A DNA stretch of 34,835 nt, taken from positions 1 to 34,835 of the forward strand of contig NZ_JAHTKP010000072.1 in assembly GCF_019192735.1 (NCBI RefSeq). Reading direction: 5' to 3'. The position numbers were made by a program, and so were the translations under genes. The notes under the pieces were generated by a model. That model was not told where the DNA came from. It saw only the letters and a list, made by a program, of their open reading frames with translations, and did not search any database. This document shows positions 15,657 to 23,889 of this stretch, piece after piece (positions within the stretch are counted from its first letter, which is position 1; every line of letters starts with the position of its first letter). Source of the stretch: Kitasatospora aureofaciens (GTDB lineage Bacteria > Actinomycetota > Actinomycetes > Streptomycetales > Streptomycetaceae).

Positions 15657-16631
15657 GTGAACCTCCCCCACTCCTGGAGCCGCAGGATCGGCCGCCGCTG
15701 GCGGCTCGCAGGCAAGGCACGCATGCTCGCACCGGCCCTCGCGGTCGTCCTGATCACGCCCGGCACCGCCGAGGCCGCGACCGTCACCACGAACCAGACG
15801 GGCACCGACGGCGGATACTTCTACTCGTTCTGGACCGAGGGCAGCGGCGCGGCCTCGATGTCCCTGAACGGCGGCGGCAACTACGGGACCTCGTGGTCCA
15901 GCGCGGGCAACTTCGTCGCCGGCAAGGGCTGGAGCACCGGGTCCCGCAACCCGGTGTCCTACTCGGGCACGTGGAGCACCAACGGCAACGCCTACCTGTC
16001 GCTCTACGGCTGGACCACCAACCCTCTCGTCGAGTACTACATCGTCGAGAACTACGGCTCCTACAAGCCCACCGGCGCCTACAAGGGCACCGTCACCACC
16101 GACGGCGACACCTACGACGTCTACGAGACGACGCGCTACAACGCCCCCTCCATCGAAGGCATCAGGACCTTCAACCAGTACTGGAGCGTCCGTCGGGCCA
16201 AGCGGACCGGCGGGACCATCACCGTCGGAAACCACTTCGACGCGTGGGCCAGGTCCGGCATGAACCTCGGCACGATGAACTACGAGATCCTGGCCACCGA
16301 GGGCTACCAGAGCAGCGGCAACTCCAACATCACGCTGGGCACCTCCACCGGCGGGGGCGGCGGGGGCGGCTGCACCGCGACGCTGTCGGCCGGCTCCTCG
16401 TGGAGCGACCGCTACAACCTGAACGTCTCGGTCACCGGAACCAGCGCCTGGAAGGTGACCGTGCACGTCCCCGCCCCGGAGACGGTCAGCTCGACCTGGA
16501 ACGTCAACGCGTCCTACCCCGACGCCCAGACGCTGGTCGCCACTCCCAACGGCGCGGGCGACAACTGGGGCATGACCATCATGAAGAACGGCAGCACCAC
16601 CTGGCCGACGGTCTCCTGCGACAAGAGCTGA
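15657..16631 (+). CDS. xlnB: Secreted GH11 endo-1,4-beta-xylanase with C-terminal CBM2 (XlnB-like)
   Basis: 324 residues. A basic n-region and hydrophobic core end at GTAEA (about residue 40), a Sec signal. Residues ~41-230 are a GH11 jelly roll: YYIVENYGSYKPTG preceded by LVEYY with nucleophile Glu126, RTFNQYWSVR, and EILATEGYQSSG with acid/base Glu215. A poly-Gly linker (232-238) leads to a short CBM2-type domain between Cys239 and Cys321 (SSWSDRYNLNVSVTG, STWNVNASYPDAQTL). The order and sequence closely recall S. lividans XlnB. GTG 15657 is chosen by position relative to the signal peptide and AGGACGGA upstream; an alternative GTG at 15606 adds 17 unusual residues. GH62 follows after 104 bp, so the two enzymes pair backbone and side-chain cleavage of arabinoxylan. 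Confidence 0.92.
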   Translation: MNLPHSWSRRIGRRWRLAGKARMLAPALAVVLITPGTAEAATVTTNQTGTDGGYFYSFWTEGSGAASMSLNGGGNYGTSWSSAGNFVAGKGWSTGSRNPVSYSGTWSTNGNAYLSLYGWTTNPLVEYYIVENYGSYKPTGAYKGTVTTDGDTYDVYETTRYNAPSIEGIRTFNQYWSVRRAKRTGGTITVGNHFDAWARSGMNLGTMNYEILATEGYQSSGNSNITLGTSTGGGGGGGCTATLSAGSSWSDRYNLNVSVTGTSAWKVTVHVPAPETVSSTWNVNASYPDAQTLVATPNGAGDNWGMTIMKNGSTTWPTVSCDKS

Positions 16632-16678
16632 CCTACGGTGCCGGATCTCCGCCGCACGACGACGGTCGCGCGCACCCT

Positions 16679-16692
16679 TGTGAGCGCTCACA
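16679..16692. promoter_or_regulatory. LacI-type operator TGTGAGCGCTCACA before the GH62 gene
   Basis: Perfect 14-bp palindrome, 43 bp before the GH62 start. It differs from the CebR box at symmetric positions 2-bp deep (TGTGAGC versus TGGGAGC half-sites), and its core equals the symmetric lac operator. A separate LacI-family regulator is the simplest reading. Confidence 0.7.
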
Positions 16693-16735
16693 CACCGTCT
16701 CTGACAGCCCGTCCGTTCACCGAGGAGGTTTCCCC

Positions 16736-17734
16736 TTGCGTAAGCACCTGTCCGTGATGCTCACCGCCCTGACCGCCGCGGCTGCGCTCGTCGCCCCCGC
16801 GCAGGCGGCCGTTCCGGCGGCCGCCGGCTGCGCCCTTCCGTCGACGTACCACTGGTCCTCCAGCGGCGCGCTGGCGCAGCCCGCCCACGGCTGGGCCTCG
16901 CTGAAGGACTTCACCAACGTCACGTACAACGGCAAGCACCTGGTGTACGCATCGAACGTGTCCGGGAAGTCCTACGGCTCGATGATGTTCAGCCCCTTCG
17001 GCAACTGGTCGGACATGGCCTCCGCCCCGCAGATCGGGATGAACCAGGCCGCCGTGGCGCCGACGATCTTCTACTTCGCGCCCAAGAAGATCTGGGTGCT
17101 CGCCTACCAGTGGGGCGCGTGGCCGTTCATCTACCGCACCTCCAGCGACCCGACCAACCCCAACGGCTGGTCCGCGCCGCAGCCCCTGTTCACCGGCAGT
17201 ATCCCGGGCTCCGGCACCGGCCCGATCGACCAGACCCTGATCGCCGACGACCACAACATGTACCTGTTCTTCGCCGGCGACAACGGCAGCATCTACCGGG
17301 CCAGCATGCCCATCGGCAACTTCCCGGGCAACTTCGGCTCCTCGTACACCACCGTCATGACCGACACGGTGAAGAACCTCTTCGAAGCACCCCAGGTCTA
17401 CAAGGTCAAGGGCCAGAACCAGTACCTCATGATCGTCGAAGCCCGCGGCGCCAACGAGCAACGCTACTTCCGCTCCTTCACCGCCACCAGCCTCAACGGC
17501 ACCTGGACCCCGCAGGCCGCCACCGAGGCCAACCCCTTCGCCGGCAAGGCCAACAGCGGCGCCACCTGGACCAACGACATCAGCCACGGCGACCTCGTCC
17601 GCAACAACCCCGACCAGACCATGACCATCGACCCCTGCAACCTCCAACTCCTCTACCAGGGCATGACCCCCGGCTCCACCGCCCCCTACGACCAACTCCC
17701 CTGGCGCCCCGGCCTCCTCACCCTGCGACGCTGA
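16736..17734 (+). CDS. Secreted GH62 alpha-L-arabinofuranosidase (stand-alone copy)
   Basis: 332 residues; releases arabinose side groups from arabinoxylan outside the cell. TTG 16736 has GAGGAGG well placed upstream, giving a signal peptide that ends around AQA (residue ~22). The mature enzyme begins at CALPSTYHW. Catalytic acidic residues are Asp58 (LKDFT, base), Asp165 (GPIDQTL) and Glu217 (LFEAPQ, acid). No binding module. Its 906 bp from Cys to stop align without gaps to the GH62 module of the fusion protein at 686-1591; by hand count about 26 of 301 residues differ, and one 182-bp tract is identical. It probably has its own promoter, given the operator at 16679. The terminator starts at the stop codon. 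Confidence 0.92.
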   Translation: MRKHLSVMLTALTAAAALVAPAQAAVPAAAGCALPSTYHWSSSGALAQPAHGWASLKDFTNVTYNGKHLVYASNVSGKSYGSMMFSPFGNWSDMASAPQIGMNQAAVAPTIFYFAPKKIWVLAYQWGAWPFIYRTSSDPTNPNGWSAPQPLFTGSIPGSGTGPIDQTLIADDHNMYLFFAGDNGSIYRASMPIGNFPGNFGSSYTTVMTDTVKNLFEAPQVYKVKGQNQYLMIVEARGANEQRYFRSFTATSLNGTWTPQAATEANPFAGKANSGATWTNDISHGDLVRNNPDQTMTIDPCNLQLLYQGMTPGSTAPYDQLPWRPGLLTLRR

Positions 17735-17773
17735 CCGGAACGGGCCCGCCCGTGACGGGCGGGCCCGTTCCGG
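17735..17773 (+). terminator. Terminator after GH62
   Basis: Perfect 18-bp stem, 17735-17752 with 17756-17773, TGA loop, starting directly after the stop. Confidence 0.9.
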
Positions 17774-17811
17774 ACCGTTCGCGCCGATCCGTGGTGGCCG
17801 GCGCCGTCGGA

Positions 17812-17864
17812 CACCACGGGAAGCACCCGGCCGCCGTACGCACGGTGGCCGGGTGCTTCCGGTG
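17812..17864 (-). terminator. Terminator of the GH2 gene
   Basis: GGAAGCACCCGGCC (17819-17832) pairs perfectly with 17847-17860, extended outward by GACACC/GGTGTC with a 3-nt bulge. It lies just beyond the GH2 stop and is distinct from the GH62 terminator 40 bp away. Confidence 0.8.
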
Positions 17865-20800
17865 TCACGACCGCCGGATCGGCGTGAGGACGAGGGTGAA
17901 GTCGGCGGTGCCGAGTTCGAGCCGGTGCTCCGGCAGGACGCCGGGGCCGCACGCGGCGCTGCCCAGGCCGTGGACGGCGTGGTCGGTGTGCAGGTGGACC
18001 ACCGGTCCCGGGGTCAGCTCCGTCCGGTGCCGGGCCTCGGCGAGCTGCCGGTCGGTCCAGCGGCGGGCGGAGAGGTGGAAGAGCTCCTCGCCCTGGACGC
18101 GGACGGCTCCCGCTGCCCCGTCGCTGATCTCGGCCCACCGCACGTCCGCCCGGTTGCCGTTCTCCTGCGGGCGCACGTAGGGCGTCTGCAACTGGTCGAC
18201 CGTGGCGCGGAAGCGTCCCACCCGGGCCGCGTGCCGCGAGTCGGGGTACGCCTCGCCGGGCCCCGCGCCGAACCACTCGACGAGCGACCAGTCTGCGGGC
18301 AGCTGCCAGTCGAGGCCGATCCGGGCCAGGGAACGCGATGCGCCCCGGCGGACCAGTTCCCGGAACTCCCCGGGCGGCAGGGCGGCGTCCACCAGGCTCT
18401 CGGCCTCGTGGTCCTCCCGCTCGGGCCAGTGGCCGACCGGCTCGGCGTGCACGCGCAGCCGCAGGCTCGTCCCGTCGCTGCTCCAGCGGTACGTCGTCAG
18501 GTAGCCGCAGCTGACCGCGGCGGCGGCGCTGCGGACCACGACGGTCAGGCCGTCGGCGCCGGGGGTGACGGAGACCGTGCGGTGGCGCAGCCGGTCCAGG
18601 CCGCGGTCCTTCCAGTAGGCGGCGTCCTGCTGGGACCAGCCGCGGTCGTTGTCGGTGGGAGCGCGCCACAGGTTCAAGCGCGGTCCCTGGAGGGGCAGTT
18701 CGCCGAGGCCGAGCAGGAGCCCGGTGTCGGGGTCGAAGCGGCCCGGGCCGAGCCGGACGCTCCCGTCCTCGGTGTGAGCGCTCACAAGGAGCCCCTCCGA
18801 ACGGCTGCGGTCCGGTGCGGAGCGCGGGAGCTGGCCCCAGGCGACGAGGTGCCCCTCGGGAGCCCAGTCGGTGGCCTTGGCCAGCTCCGCCCGTACGGTG
18901 AGCCAGAGTTCGCCCTCCCCGTCCTCCCCCGGGGGCAGGTCGGGCGCGGGCAGCGGCAGCCGGCCGCGTTCCCCGGGGGCCAGCCTCAGCGTGGGCAGGT
19001 CGCCCCGGGCCAGCTCGGTGCCCTCGCGCTCCAGCAACCAGGTGAACCGCAGATGGGACAGGTCCAGCACCTGGTAACGGTTCTCCACGCTCAGCGTCCC
19101 GGGCTCCGGGCCGGGGCCGATGCGCACGGGGGCGTTGACCCTGGCGTACTCCAGCAGGCCCGGAGAGGGGGTGCGGTCGGGGAAGACCAGGCCGTCGCAG
19201 ATGAAGTTGCCGTCGTGCAGGTCCTCGCCGAAGTCGCCGCCGTAGCCGAAGAATTCGCGCCCCTCGGCGTCGTGCGTGCGCAGTCCCTGGTCGATCCACT
19301 CCCACACCCAGCCGCCCTGCACCCGCGGGTACTCGTCGCACAGCCGCTCGTACTCGGCGAGGGCGCCCGGGCCGTTGCCCATCGCGTGGGCGAACTCGGT
19401 GAGCAGGTACGGCTTGCGGTTGCGCGGATCGTCCGCCGGGTCGCCGGACCCGGCCCGCGCGGGGTACGAGATCTCGCCCGGGAGCAGTTCCCCGCGCCCG
19501 ATGCGCGCCACAGCCGCGGGCGTACGGTACATCTCGCCGAACACGTCGGTGTACTCGGCGAGCCGGTCGCCCTCGTAGTGGACCGGGCGCGAGGGGTCGC
19601 GCCGGTGGAGCCAGTCGGCCATCGCCCGCAGGTTCCGGCCGTCCCCCGCCTCGTTGCCCAGCGACCAGAGGATGATGCTCGGGCGGTTCTTGTCCCGCTC
19701 GACCGTGCGCTCGATGCGGTCCAGGCAGGCGGTGCGCCAGCGGGGGTCGTCGCAGGGATTGCGCTGCCAGCGTTCCTGGTCGGCGTACTCGAACCCGTGG
19801 GTCTCCAGGTCGCATTCGAGCACGACGTACAGCCCGAGTTCGTCGCACAGGTCGAGGAAGGCGGGGTGCGGCGGGTAGTGGGAGGTGCGGACGGAGTTGA
19901 TGTTGTGCCGCTTCATCAACTCCACGTCGCGGCGCATGGTCTCCAGGGAGAGGGTGCGGCCGTGGTCGGGGTCGAACTCGTGCCGGTTGACCCCGCGCAG
20001 CACGACGCGGCGCCCGTTGACCCGGAGCACGCCGTGCTCGTCCACGGCGACGGTACGGAACCCGAACCTGACCCGGACGCGTTCGGTCGCCGTGGACAGC
20101 TCGGCATCGTACAGGTGCGGGTCCTCCGCGCTCCACGGCCGTACCTCCGGCAGCCGGAACTCGCCCTCGGCCGGCCGGTCGTCGATCCCGAGGTCCGGCA
20201 CGGTGATCCGCACGGGCGCGTCCGTGTCCACGCTCACCCGCAGGAGGCCCGCCCCGGTGGCCGCGTCGTAGTCGGCCCGGACGAAGGCGTCCCGGATGCC
20301 GCCGGCCGGGCGGGCCAGCAACCGGACGTCGCGGAAGATGCCCGACAGGCGCCAGGTGTCCTGGTCCTCCAGGTACGTGCCGGCGGAGAACTGGTGCACC
20401 CTGACCGCCAGCACGTTGCGCCCCGGCCGCAGCGCGGCGGTCACGTCGAACTCCACCGGCAGTCGGCTGCCGTACGTCACCCCGAGTTCCGTCCCGTTCA
20501 GCCAGACCCGGGCGCAGGAGTCCACACCCTCGAAGCGCACCACGGCGGGCACGCCGTCCCAGGACCCGGGCAGGTCGAAGACCCGGCGGTAGTCCCCGGT
20601 CTCGTTCTCGTCCGGGACGAACGGCGGGTCCAGGGGGATGGGGTAGGCGACGTTGACGTAGACCGGCCGGCCGTGGCCGCGCAGCTGCCAGTGCGAGGGG
20701 ACGGGCAGGGCGTCCCAGGAGCCGTCGTCGAACTCCGGCTCCTGGAAGCCGTCCGGTTCGCTGCGCAGCGTCGGCGAGAACCGGAACGCCCACGGCCCGT

Positions 20801-20894
20801 TGAGATCGATCGCAGGAGCGTCGGAATCCAGGACCGCACGCGGGGCGAGCCCGCCACGGCCGATCGCGAAGTCCTCGAAGTAGCGTGCCGGCAT
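17865..20894 (-). CDS. GH2 beta-galactosidase, LacZ-type
   Basis: 1009 residues, the usual length for large LacZ-type enzymes, with no signal peptide, so intracellular. Domain order: GH2 sugar-binding jelly roll (DLNGPWAFRF.., VPSHWQLRGHGRPVYVNVAYP), immunoglobulin-like domains, TIM barrel with LRGVNRHEFDPDHGR, WSLGNEAGDG (Glu415, acid/base) and LLTEFAHAMGN (Glu500, nucleophile), then the C-terminal beta-galactosidase small-chain domain (LWRAPTDNDRGW). ATG 20894 has GGAGG 8 nt upstream; the frame is open to 20975 but that is promoter DNA. It would hydrolyse imported galactosides, for example from galactan or xyloglucan side chains. An operator-like GTGAGCGCTCAC lies inside the gene at 18774-18785. 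Divergent from GH9 with a 348-bp shared upstream region. Confidence 0.93.
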   Translation of the reverse strand: MPARYFEDFAIGRGGLAPRAVLDSDAPAIDLNGPWAFRFSPTLRSEPDGFQEPEFDDGSWDALPVPSHWQLRGHGRPVYVNVAYPIPLDPPFVPDENETGDYRRVFDLPGSWDGVPAVVRFEGVDSCARVWLNGTELGVTYGSRLPVEFDVTAALRPGRNVLAVRVHQFSAGTYLEDQDTWRLSGIFRDVRLLARPAGGIRDAFVRADYDAATGAGLLRVSVDTDAPVRITVPDLGIDDRPAEGEFRLPEVRPWSAEDPHLYDAELSTATERVRVRFGFRTVAVDEHGVLRVNGRRVVLRGVNRHEFDPDHGRTLSLETMRRDVELMKRHNINSVRTSHYPPHPAFLDLCDELGLYVVLECDLETHGFEYADQERWQRNPCDDPRWRTACLDRIERTVERDKNRPSIILWSLGNEAGDGRNLRAMADWLHRRDPSRPVHYEGDRLAEYTDVFGEMYRTPAAVARIGRGELLPGEISYPARAGSGDPADDPRNRKPYLLTEFAHAMGNGPGALAEYERLCDEYPRVQGGWVWEWIDQGLRTHDAEGREFFGYGGDFGEDLHDGNFICDGLVFPDRTPSPGLLEYARVNAPVRIGPGPEPGTLSVENRYQVLDLSHLRFTWLLEREGTELARGDLPTLRLAPGERGRLPLPAPDLPPGEDGEGELWLTVRAELAKATDWAPEGHLVAWGQLPRSAPDRSRSEGLLVSAHTEDGSVRLGPGRFDPDTGLLLGLGELPLQGPRLNLWRAPTDNDRGWSQQDAAYWKDRGLDRLRHRTVSVTPGADGLTVVVRSAAAAVSCGYLTTYRWSSDGTSLRLRVHAEPVGHWPEREDHEAESLVDAALPPGEFRELVRRGASRSLARIGLDWQLPADWSLVEWFGAGPGEAYPDSRHAARVGRFRATVDQLQTPYVRPQENGNRADVRWAEISDGAAGAVRVQGEELFHLSARRWTDRQLAEARHRTELTPGPVVHLHTDHAVHGLGSAACGPGVLPEHRLELGTADFTLVLTPIRRS
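18773..18786. promoter_or_regulatory. Intragenic TGTGAGCGCTCACA palindrome in the GH2 gene
   Basis: Identical over all 14 bp to the GH62 operator at 16679. On the coding strand it reads GTG AGC GCT CAC (Val-Ser-Ala-His) preceded by CTT; GCT and CTT are rare codons in this GC context. Candidate auxiliary operator. Confidence 0.4.
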
Positions 20895-21137
20895 GCGGAA
20901 TTCCTCCGGAGGGTCTCGGCTTGTGCGCGCGACCGTACTATCGAAGGCTTCTTCCGGGAAGTGCCGCCCCGCCACCGCCGGCCTGTGCCCTCGGGCACGC
21001 CGAGGTGGGCGGGCGCGGGATCATGGGCGTACAGCCGACTCGCCGCCGCGATCCGGGCTCGGAACGGGCGGCGACGGCCGGTTGCGGTCCCGCACAGCAG
21101 GGTGGCCCGGAGTCGGGATCCATTCTGTCCCCATGTC

Positions 21138-21167
21138 TTGACGCGCCCCCTGGGGGCTGGCTTGATG
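21138..21167 (+). promoter_or_regulatory. Predicted GH9 promoter
   Basis: TTGACG (21138-21143), 18-nt spacer, TTGATG (21162-21167). The CebR box starts 6 nt after it, at the presumed transcription start. Confidence 0.45.
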
Positions 21168-21173
21168 GAGCAG

Positions 21174-21187
21174 TGGGAGCGCTCCCA
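21174..21187. promoter_or_regulatory. CebR operator TGGGAGCGCTCCCA before the GH9 cellulase
   Basis: Perfect copy of the palindrome at 2493 and 6937, 55 bp before the GH9 start codon. Places this cellulase in the cellobiose regulon. Confidence 0.88.
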
Positions 21188-21242
21188 GTCTCGCGGATGC
21201 CCGTTTCCCACCCCCACCCCCCCACACACGGAAGGCTCCCCC

Positions 21243-23723
21243 GTGCCTCCTGTCACCTCGCGCCGCGGCGGGCCGCGGCGCGTCGCCGCCTTACTGACCG
21301 GTCTCGCCCTGGCCGCGGGCGGTATGGCCTCGACCGCGTTCACGGCGAGCCCCGCCCACGCGGCCGCGCCGGTCGCCGCGGCCACCGACTTCCCCGTCCG
21401 GGTCAACCAGCTCGGCTACCTGCCCGACGGCCCCAAGCGGGCCACCGTGGTCAGCTCCGCGACCGCCCCGCTCGCCTGGCAGCTGCGCGACGCCTCCGGC
21501 GCGCAGGTCGCCTCGGGCACCACCGTCCCGTACGGCGCCGACCAGGCGTCCGGCCAGTCCACCCACCTGGTGGACTTCGGCGCCTACACCGGCACCGGAA
21601 CCGGTTTCACCCTGGTCGTCGGCGGCCAGGCCAGCCACCCGTTCGCCATCTCGGCAGCGCTGTACGACGGCCTCCGCTCCGACAGCATGTCGTTCTTTTA
21701 CCAGCAGCGCAGCGGCATCGCGATCGACGCCGCCCTGGCGGGCAGCGCCTACGCCCGCCCGGCCGGCCACCTGGGCGTCGCGCCGAACAAGGGCGACACG
21801 AACGTGCCCTGCCAGGCAGGGGTCTGCGACTACACCCTGGACGTCCGCGGCGGCTGGTACGACGCCGGCGACCAGGGCAAGTACGTGGTCAACGGCGGCA
21901 TCGCGACCTGGGAACTGGTCAACTCCTTCGAGCGGGCCCGCCGTTCGGGCGGGGACGCGGCGCTCGGCGACTCGACGCTGCGGATACCGGAGCGCGGCAA
22001 CGGCGTGCCGGACGTGCTGGACGAGGCCCGCTGGGAGCTGGAGTTCCTGATGCGGATGCAGGTCCCGGCCGACAAGCCGATGGCCGGAATGGCCTTCCAC
22101 AAGGTGCACGACGCCCACTGGACCGCCCTCCCGACCCGCCCCGAACTCGACCCCGAGCAACGCGAGTTGCACAAGCTCTCGACCGCGGCAACCCTGAACC
22201 TGGCCGCCACCGGCGCCCAGTGCGCCCGGGTGTACGCCCCGTACGACGCCGCCTTCGCGTCCCGCTGCCTGGACGCGGCGCGCCGTGCCTGGGCGGCGGC
22301 CAAGGCCAATCCGGCCGTGTTCGCCCCGGCGACCGACAGCACCGGCGGCGGCGCGTACGAGGACGCCGACGTCTCCGACGAGTTCTACTGGGCGGCGGCC
22401 GAACTCCTCGCCACCACCGGCGAGTCGCAGTACCGGGACGCCGTGACCTCCTCCCCGCACCACACCGAGCCCGTCGACGCGTTCTGGTGGGGCGGCACCG
22501 CGACGCTCGGGCGGATCACCCTCGCCACCGTCCCCGGCGTGGCCCTTCCCGCCGACGACATCGCCCGGCTGCGCGGCCTGCTGACCTCCGCGGCCGACGG
22601 CTACCTCACCACCATGGCGGGCCAGGGCTACGCCGTGCCGATCCCCGCCGACGGCTACGTGTGGGGCTCCAACAGCTCGGTCCTCAACAATGCGATGACG
22701 ATCGCCGTCGCGTACGAGCTGACCGGTCAGCAGCGCTACCGCACGGGAGCGCTGGAGTCCCTGGACTACCTGCTGGGCCGCAACGCCCTGGACCACTCGT
22801 ACGTCACCGGCTACGGCCCGCGCGCCTCCGAGAACCAGCACCACCGGTTCTGGGCGCACCAGAACGACCCCTCGCTGCCGCACCCGCCGGCGGGTTCCCT
22901 GGCGGGCGGGCCGGACAAGGGCCTGGAGGACCCGGTGGCGAAGGCCCAACTGCAGGGCTGCGCACCGGCGGCGTGCTACGTGGACGACATCGGCTCGTAC
23001 TCGACCAACGAGGTGGCGATCAACTGGAACGCCTCCCTGGCGTGGCTCGCGGCCTTCGCCGCCGAGCGGCGGTCGGGGCCGGTGGCGCCCGCGGTCCAGG
23101 TGACGCCGACGTCGGTCGCCGTCCCCAAGGGCGGGTCCGCGAAGGTGGCGGTGCGGCTGTCGGCGGCGCCCGCCCGGGACGTCACGGTGACGGTGGCACG
23201 TGTCTCGGGAGACGCGAACCTGTCGGCGGCCACCTCGGCGCTGGTGTTCACCCCGTCCGACTGGGCGACGCCGCGGGACGTCACGCTGTCGGCCACGAAG
23301 GACGCGGACAAGGCGGCGGGCGGCGCGGTGTTCTCGGTCGGCGGCCCGGGCGTGCAGGCGGCGACCTTCTCGGCGACCGTGGCGGACGACGTCCCGGTGC
23401 CGCCCACGGGGTCCTGCTCGGTGGCGTACAAGGTCGACAGCACCTGGAGCAACGGGTTCACGGCGACGGTGACCGTCACGAACACCGGCACCTCCACCGT
23501 CCCCGGCTGGACCCTCGGCTGGAGCTTCGCCGGTGACCAGCGGATCTCGAACGCGTGGAACGCGACGGTGGCCCAGTCGGGCAGCGCCGTCACCGCCCGG
23601 GACTCCGGCTGGAACGGCACGCTGCCGCCCGGAGCGAGTGCGAGCTTCGGCTTCCAGGCGACGTACTCCACCGCCAACCCCGCCCCGGCCCGCTTCACCC
23701 TGAACGGCGCCGCCTGCGCCTGA
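21243..23723 (+). CDS. Secreted multidomain GH9 cellulase with C-terminal CBM2
   Basis: 826 residues. The signal peptide ends around AHA (~residue 39). Then a cellulase N-terminal Ig-like domain (VRVNQLGYLPDGPKRATVV..), the GH9 (alpha/alpha)6 barrel with GGWYDAGDQGKYV (Asp207 and Asp210, base/nucleophile pair), ENQHHRFWAH and YSTNEVAINWN (Glu590, acid), a ~100-residue beta module (VQVTPTSVAVPKGGSAKVAVRLSAAP.., Calx-beta-like or fibronectin-like) and a CBM2 cellulose-binding domain between Cys725 and Cys825 with exposed Trp in STWSNGF, NAWNATV and SGWNGTL. The layout suits a processive endoglucanase. GTG 21243 follows GGAAGG; the frame is open far upstream through antisense GH2 DNA. Codon 17, in the signal peptide, is TTA, so translation may need the bldA tRNA. 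CebR box upstream. Confidence 0.93.
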   Translation: MPPVTSRRGGPRRVAALLTGLALAAGGMASTAFTASPAHAAAPVAAATDFPVRVNQLGYLPDGPKRATVVSSATAPLAWQLRDASGAQVASGTTVPYGADQASGQSTHLVDFGAYTGTGTGFTLVVGGQASHPFAISAALYDGLRSDSMSFFYQQRSGIAIDAALAGSAYARPAGHLGVAPNKGDTNVPCQAGVCDYTLDVRGGWYDAGDQGKYVVNGGIATWELVNSFERARRSGGDAALGDSTLRIPERGNGVPDVLDEARWELEFLMRMQVPADKPMAGMAFHKVHDAHWTALPTRPELDPEQRELHKLSTAATLNLAATGAQCARVYAPYDAAFASRCLDAARRAWAAAKANPAVFAPATDSTGGGAYEDADVSDEFYWAAAELLATTGESQYRDAVTSSPHHTEPVDAFWWGGTATLGRITLATVPGVALPADDIARLRGLLTSAADGYLTTMAGQGYAVPIPADGYVWGSNSSVLNNAMTIAVAYELTGQQRYRTGALESLDYLLGRNALDHSYVTGYGPRASENQHHRFWAHQNDPSLPHPPAGSLAGGPDKGLEDPVAKAQLQGCAPAACYVDDIGSYSTNEVAINWNASLAWLAAFAAERRSGPVAPAVQVTPTSVAVPKGGSAKVAVRLSAAPARDVTVTVARVSGDANLSAATSALVFTPSDWATPRDVTLSATKDADKAAGGAVFSVGGPGVQAATFSATVADDVPVPPTGSCSVAYKVDSTWSNGFTATVTVTNTGTSTVPGWTLGWSFAGDQRISNAWNATVAQSGSAVTARDSGWNGTLPPGASASFGFQATYSTANPAPARFTLNGAACA

Positions 23724-23845
23724 GCCACGGCCCCTTGGTGCGGGCGGTCGGCCGAGGCCGGCGCGGCGGCCTGCATCGAGGCGCTTGAGGGTGAGCCTGA
23801 GCCAGGCGATGTGGGCGGCGGTGGCGGCGAAGCCGCCTTCGTGGG

Positions 23846-23884
23846 CCCGGAGTTGGACCCGCCCGGGCGGGGTCCAACTCCGGG
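23846..23884 (-). terminator. Terminator between GH9 and the Zur-like gene
   Basis: Perfect 15-bp stem, 23846-23860 with 23870-23884, 9-nt loop. It is 5 bp beyond the Zur-like stop and may also serve GH9 from the other side. Confidence 0.82.
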
Positions 23885-23889
23885 AGCGG

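Larger units (their letters stand above)
20895..21242. other. 348-bp divergent region between GH2 and GH9
   Basis: No gene. The GH2 side has a minus-strand -10-like TAGTAC (20940-20935) and a small dyad CTTCC-G-GGAAG near 20951-20961; a GTGCCC/GGGCAC dyad lies at 20985-20998. The GH9 promoter and CebR box are at 21138-21187. No operator of either LacI type lies next to the GH2 start. Confidence 0.55.

Noticed and set aside
20951..20961. CTTCC-G-GGAAG dyad as an operator of GH2
   Set aside because: Only 5 bp per arm, found once, and unlike the LacI palindromes of the locus.
17853..21242. Upstream extension of the GH9 frame, giving a 1956-codon open frame
   Set aside because: It runs antisense through GH2. 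The real start is GTG 21243, directly before a signal peptide and behind a ribosome site, promoter and CebR box.
23730..23845. Possible transposase or coding remnant on the minus strand (reads like FAATAAHIAWLRLTLKRLD)
   Set aside because: Too short and without a recognisable insertion-sequence end or target duplication; could be chance in GC-rich DNA.
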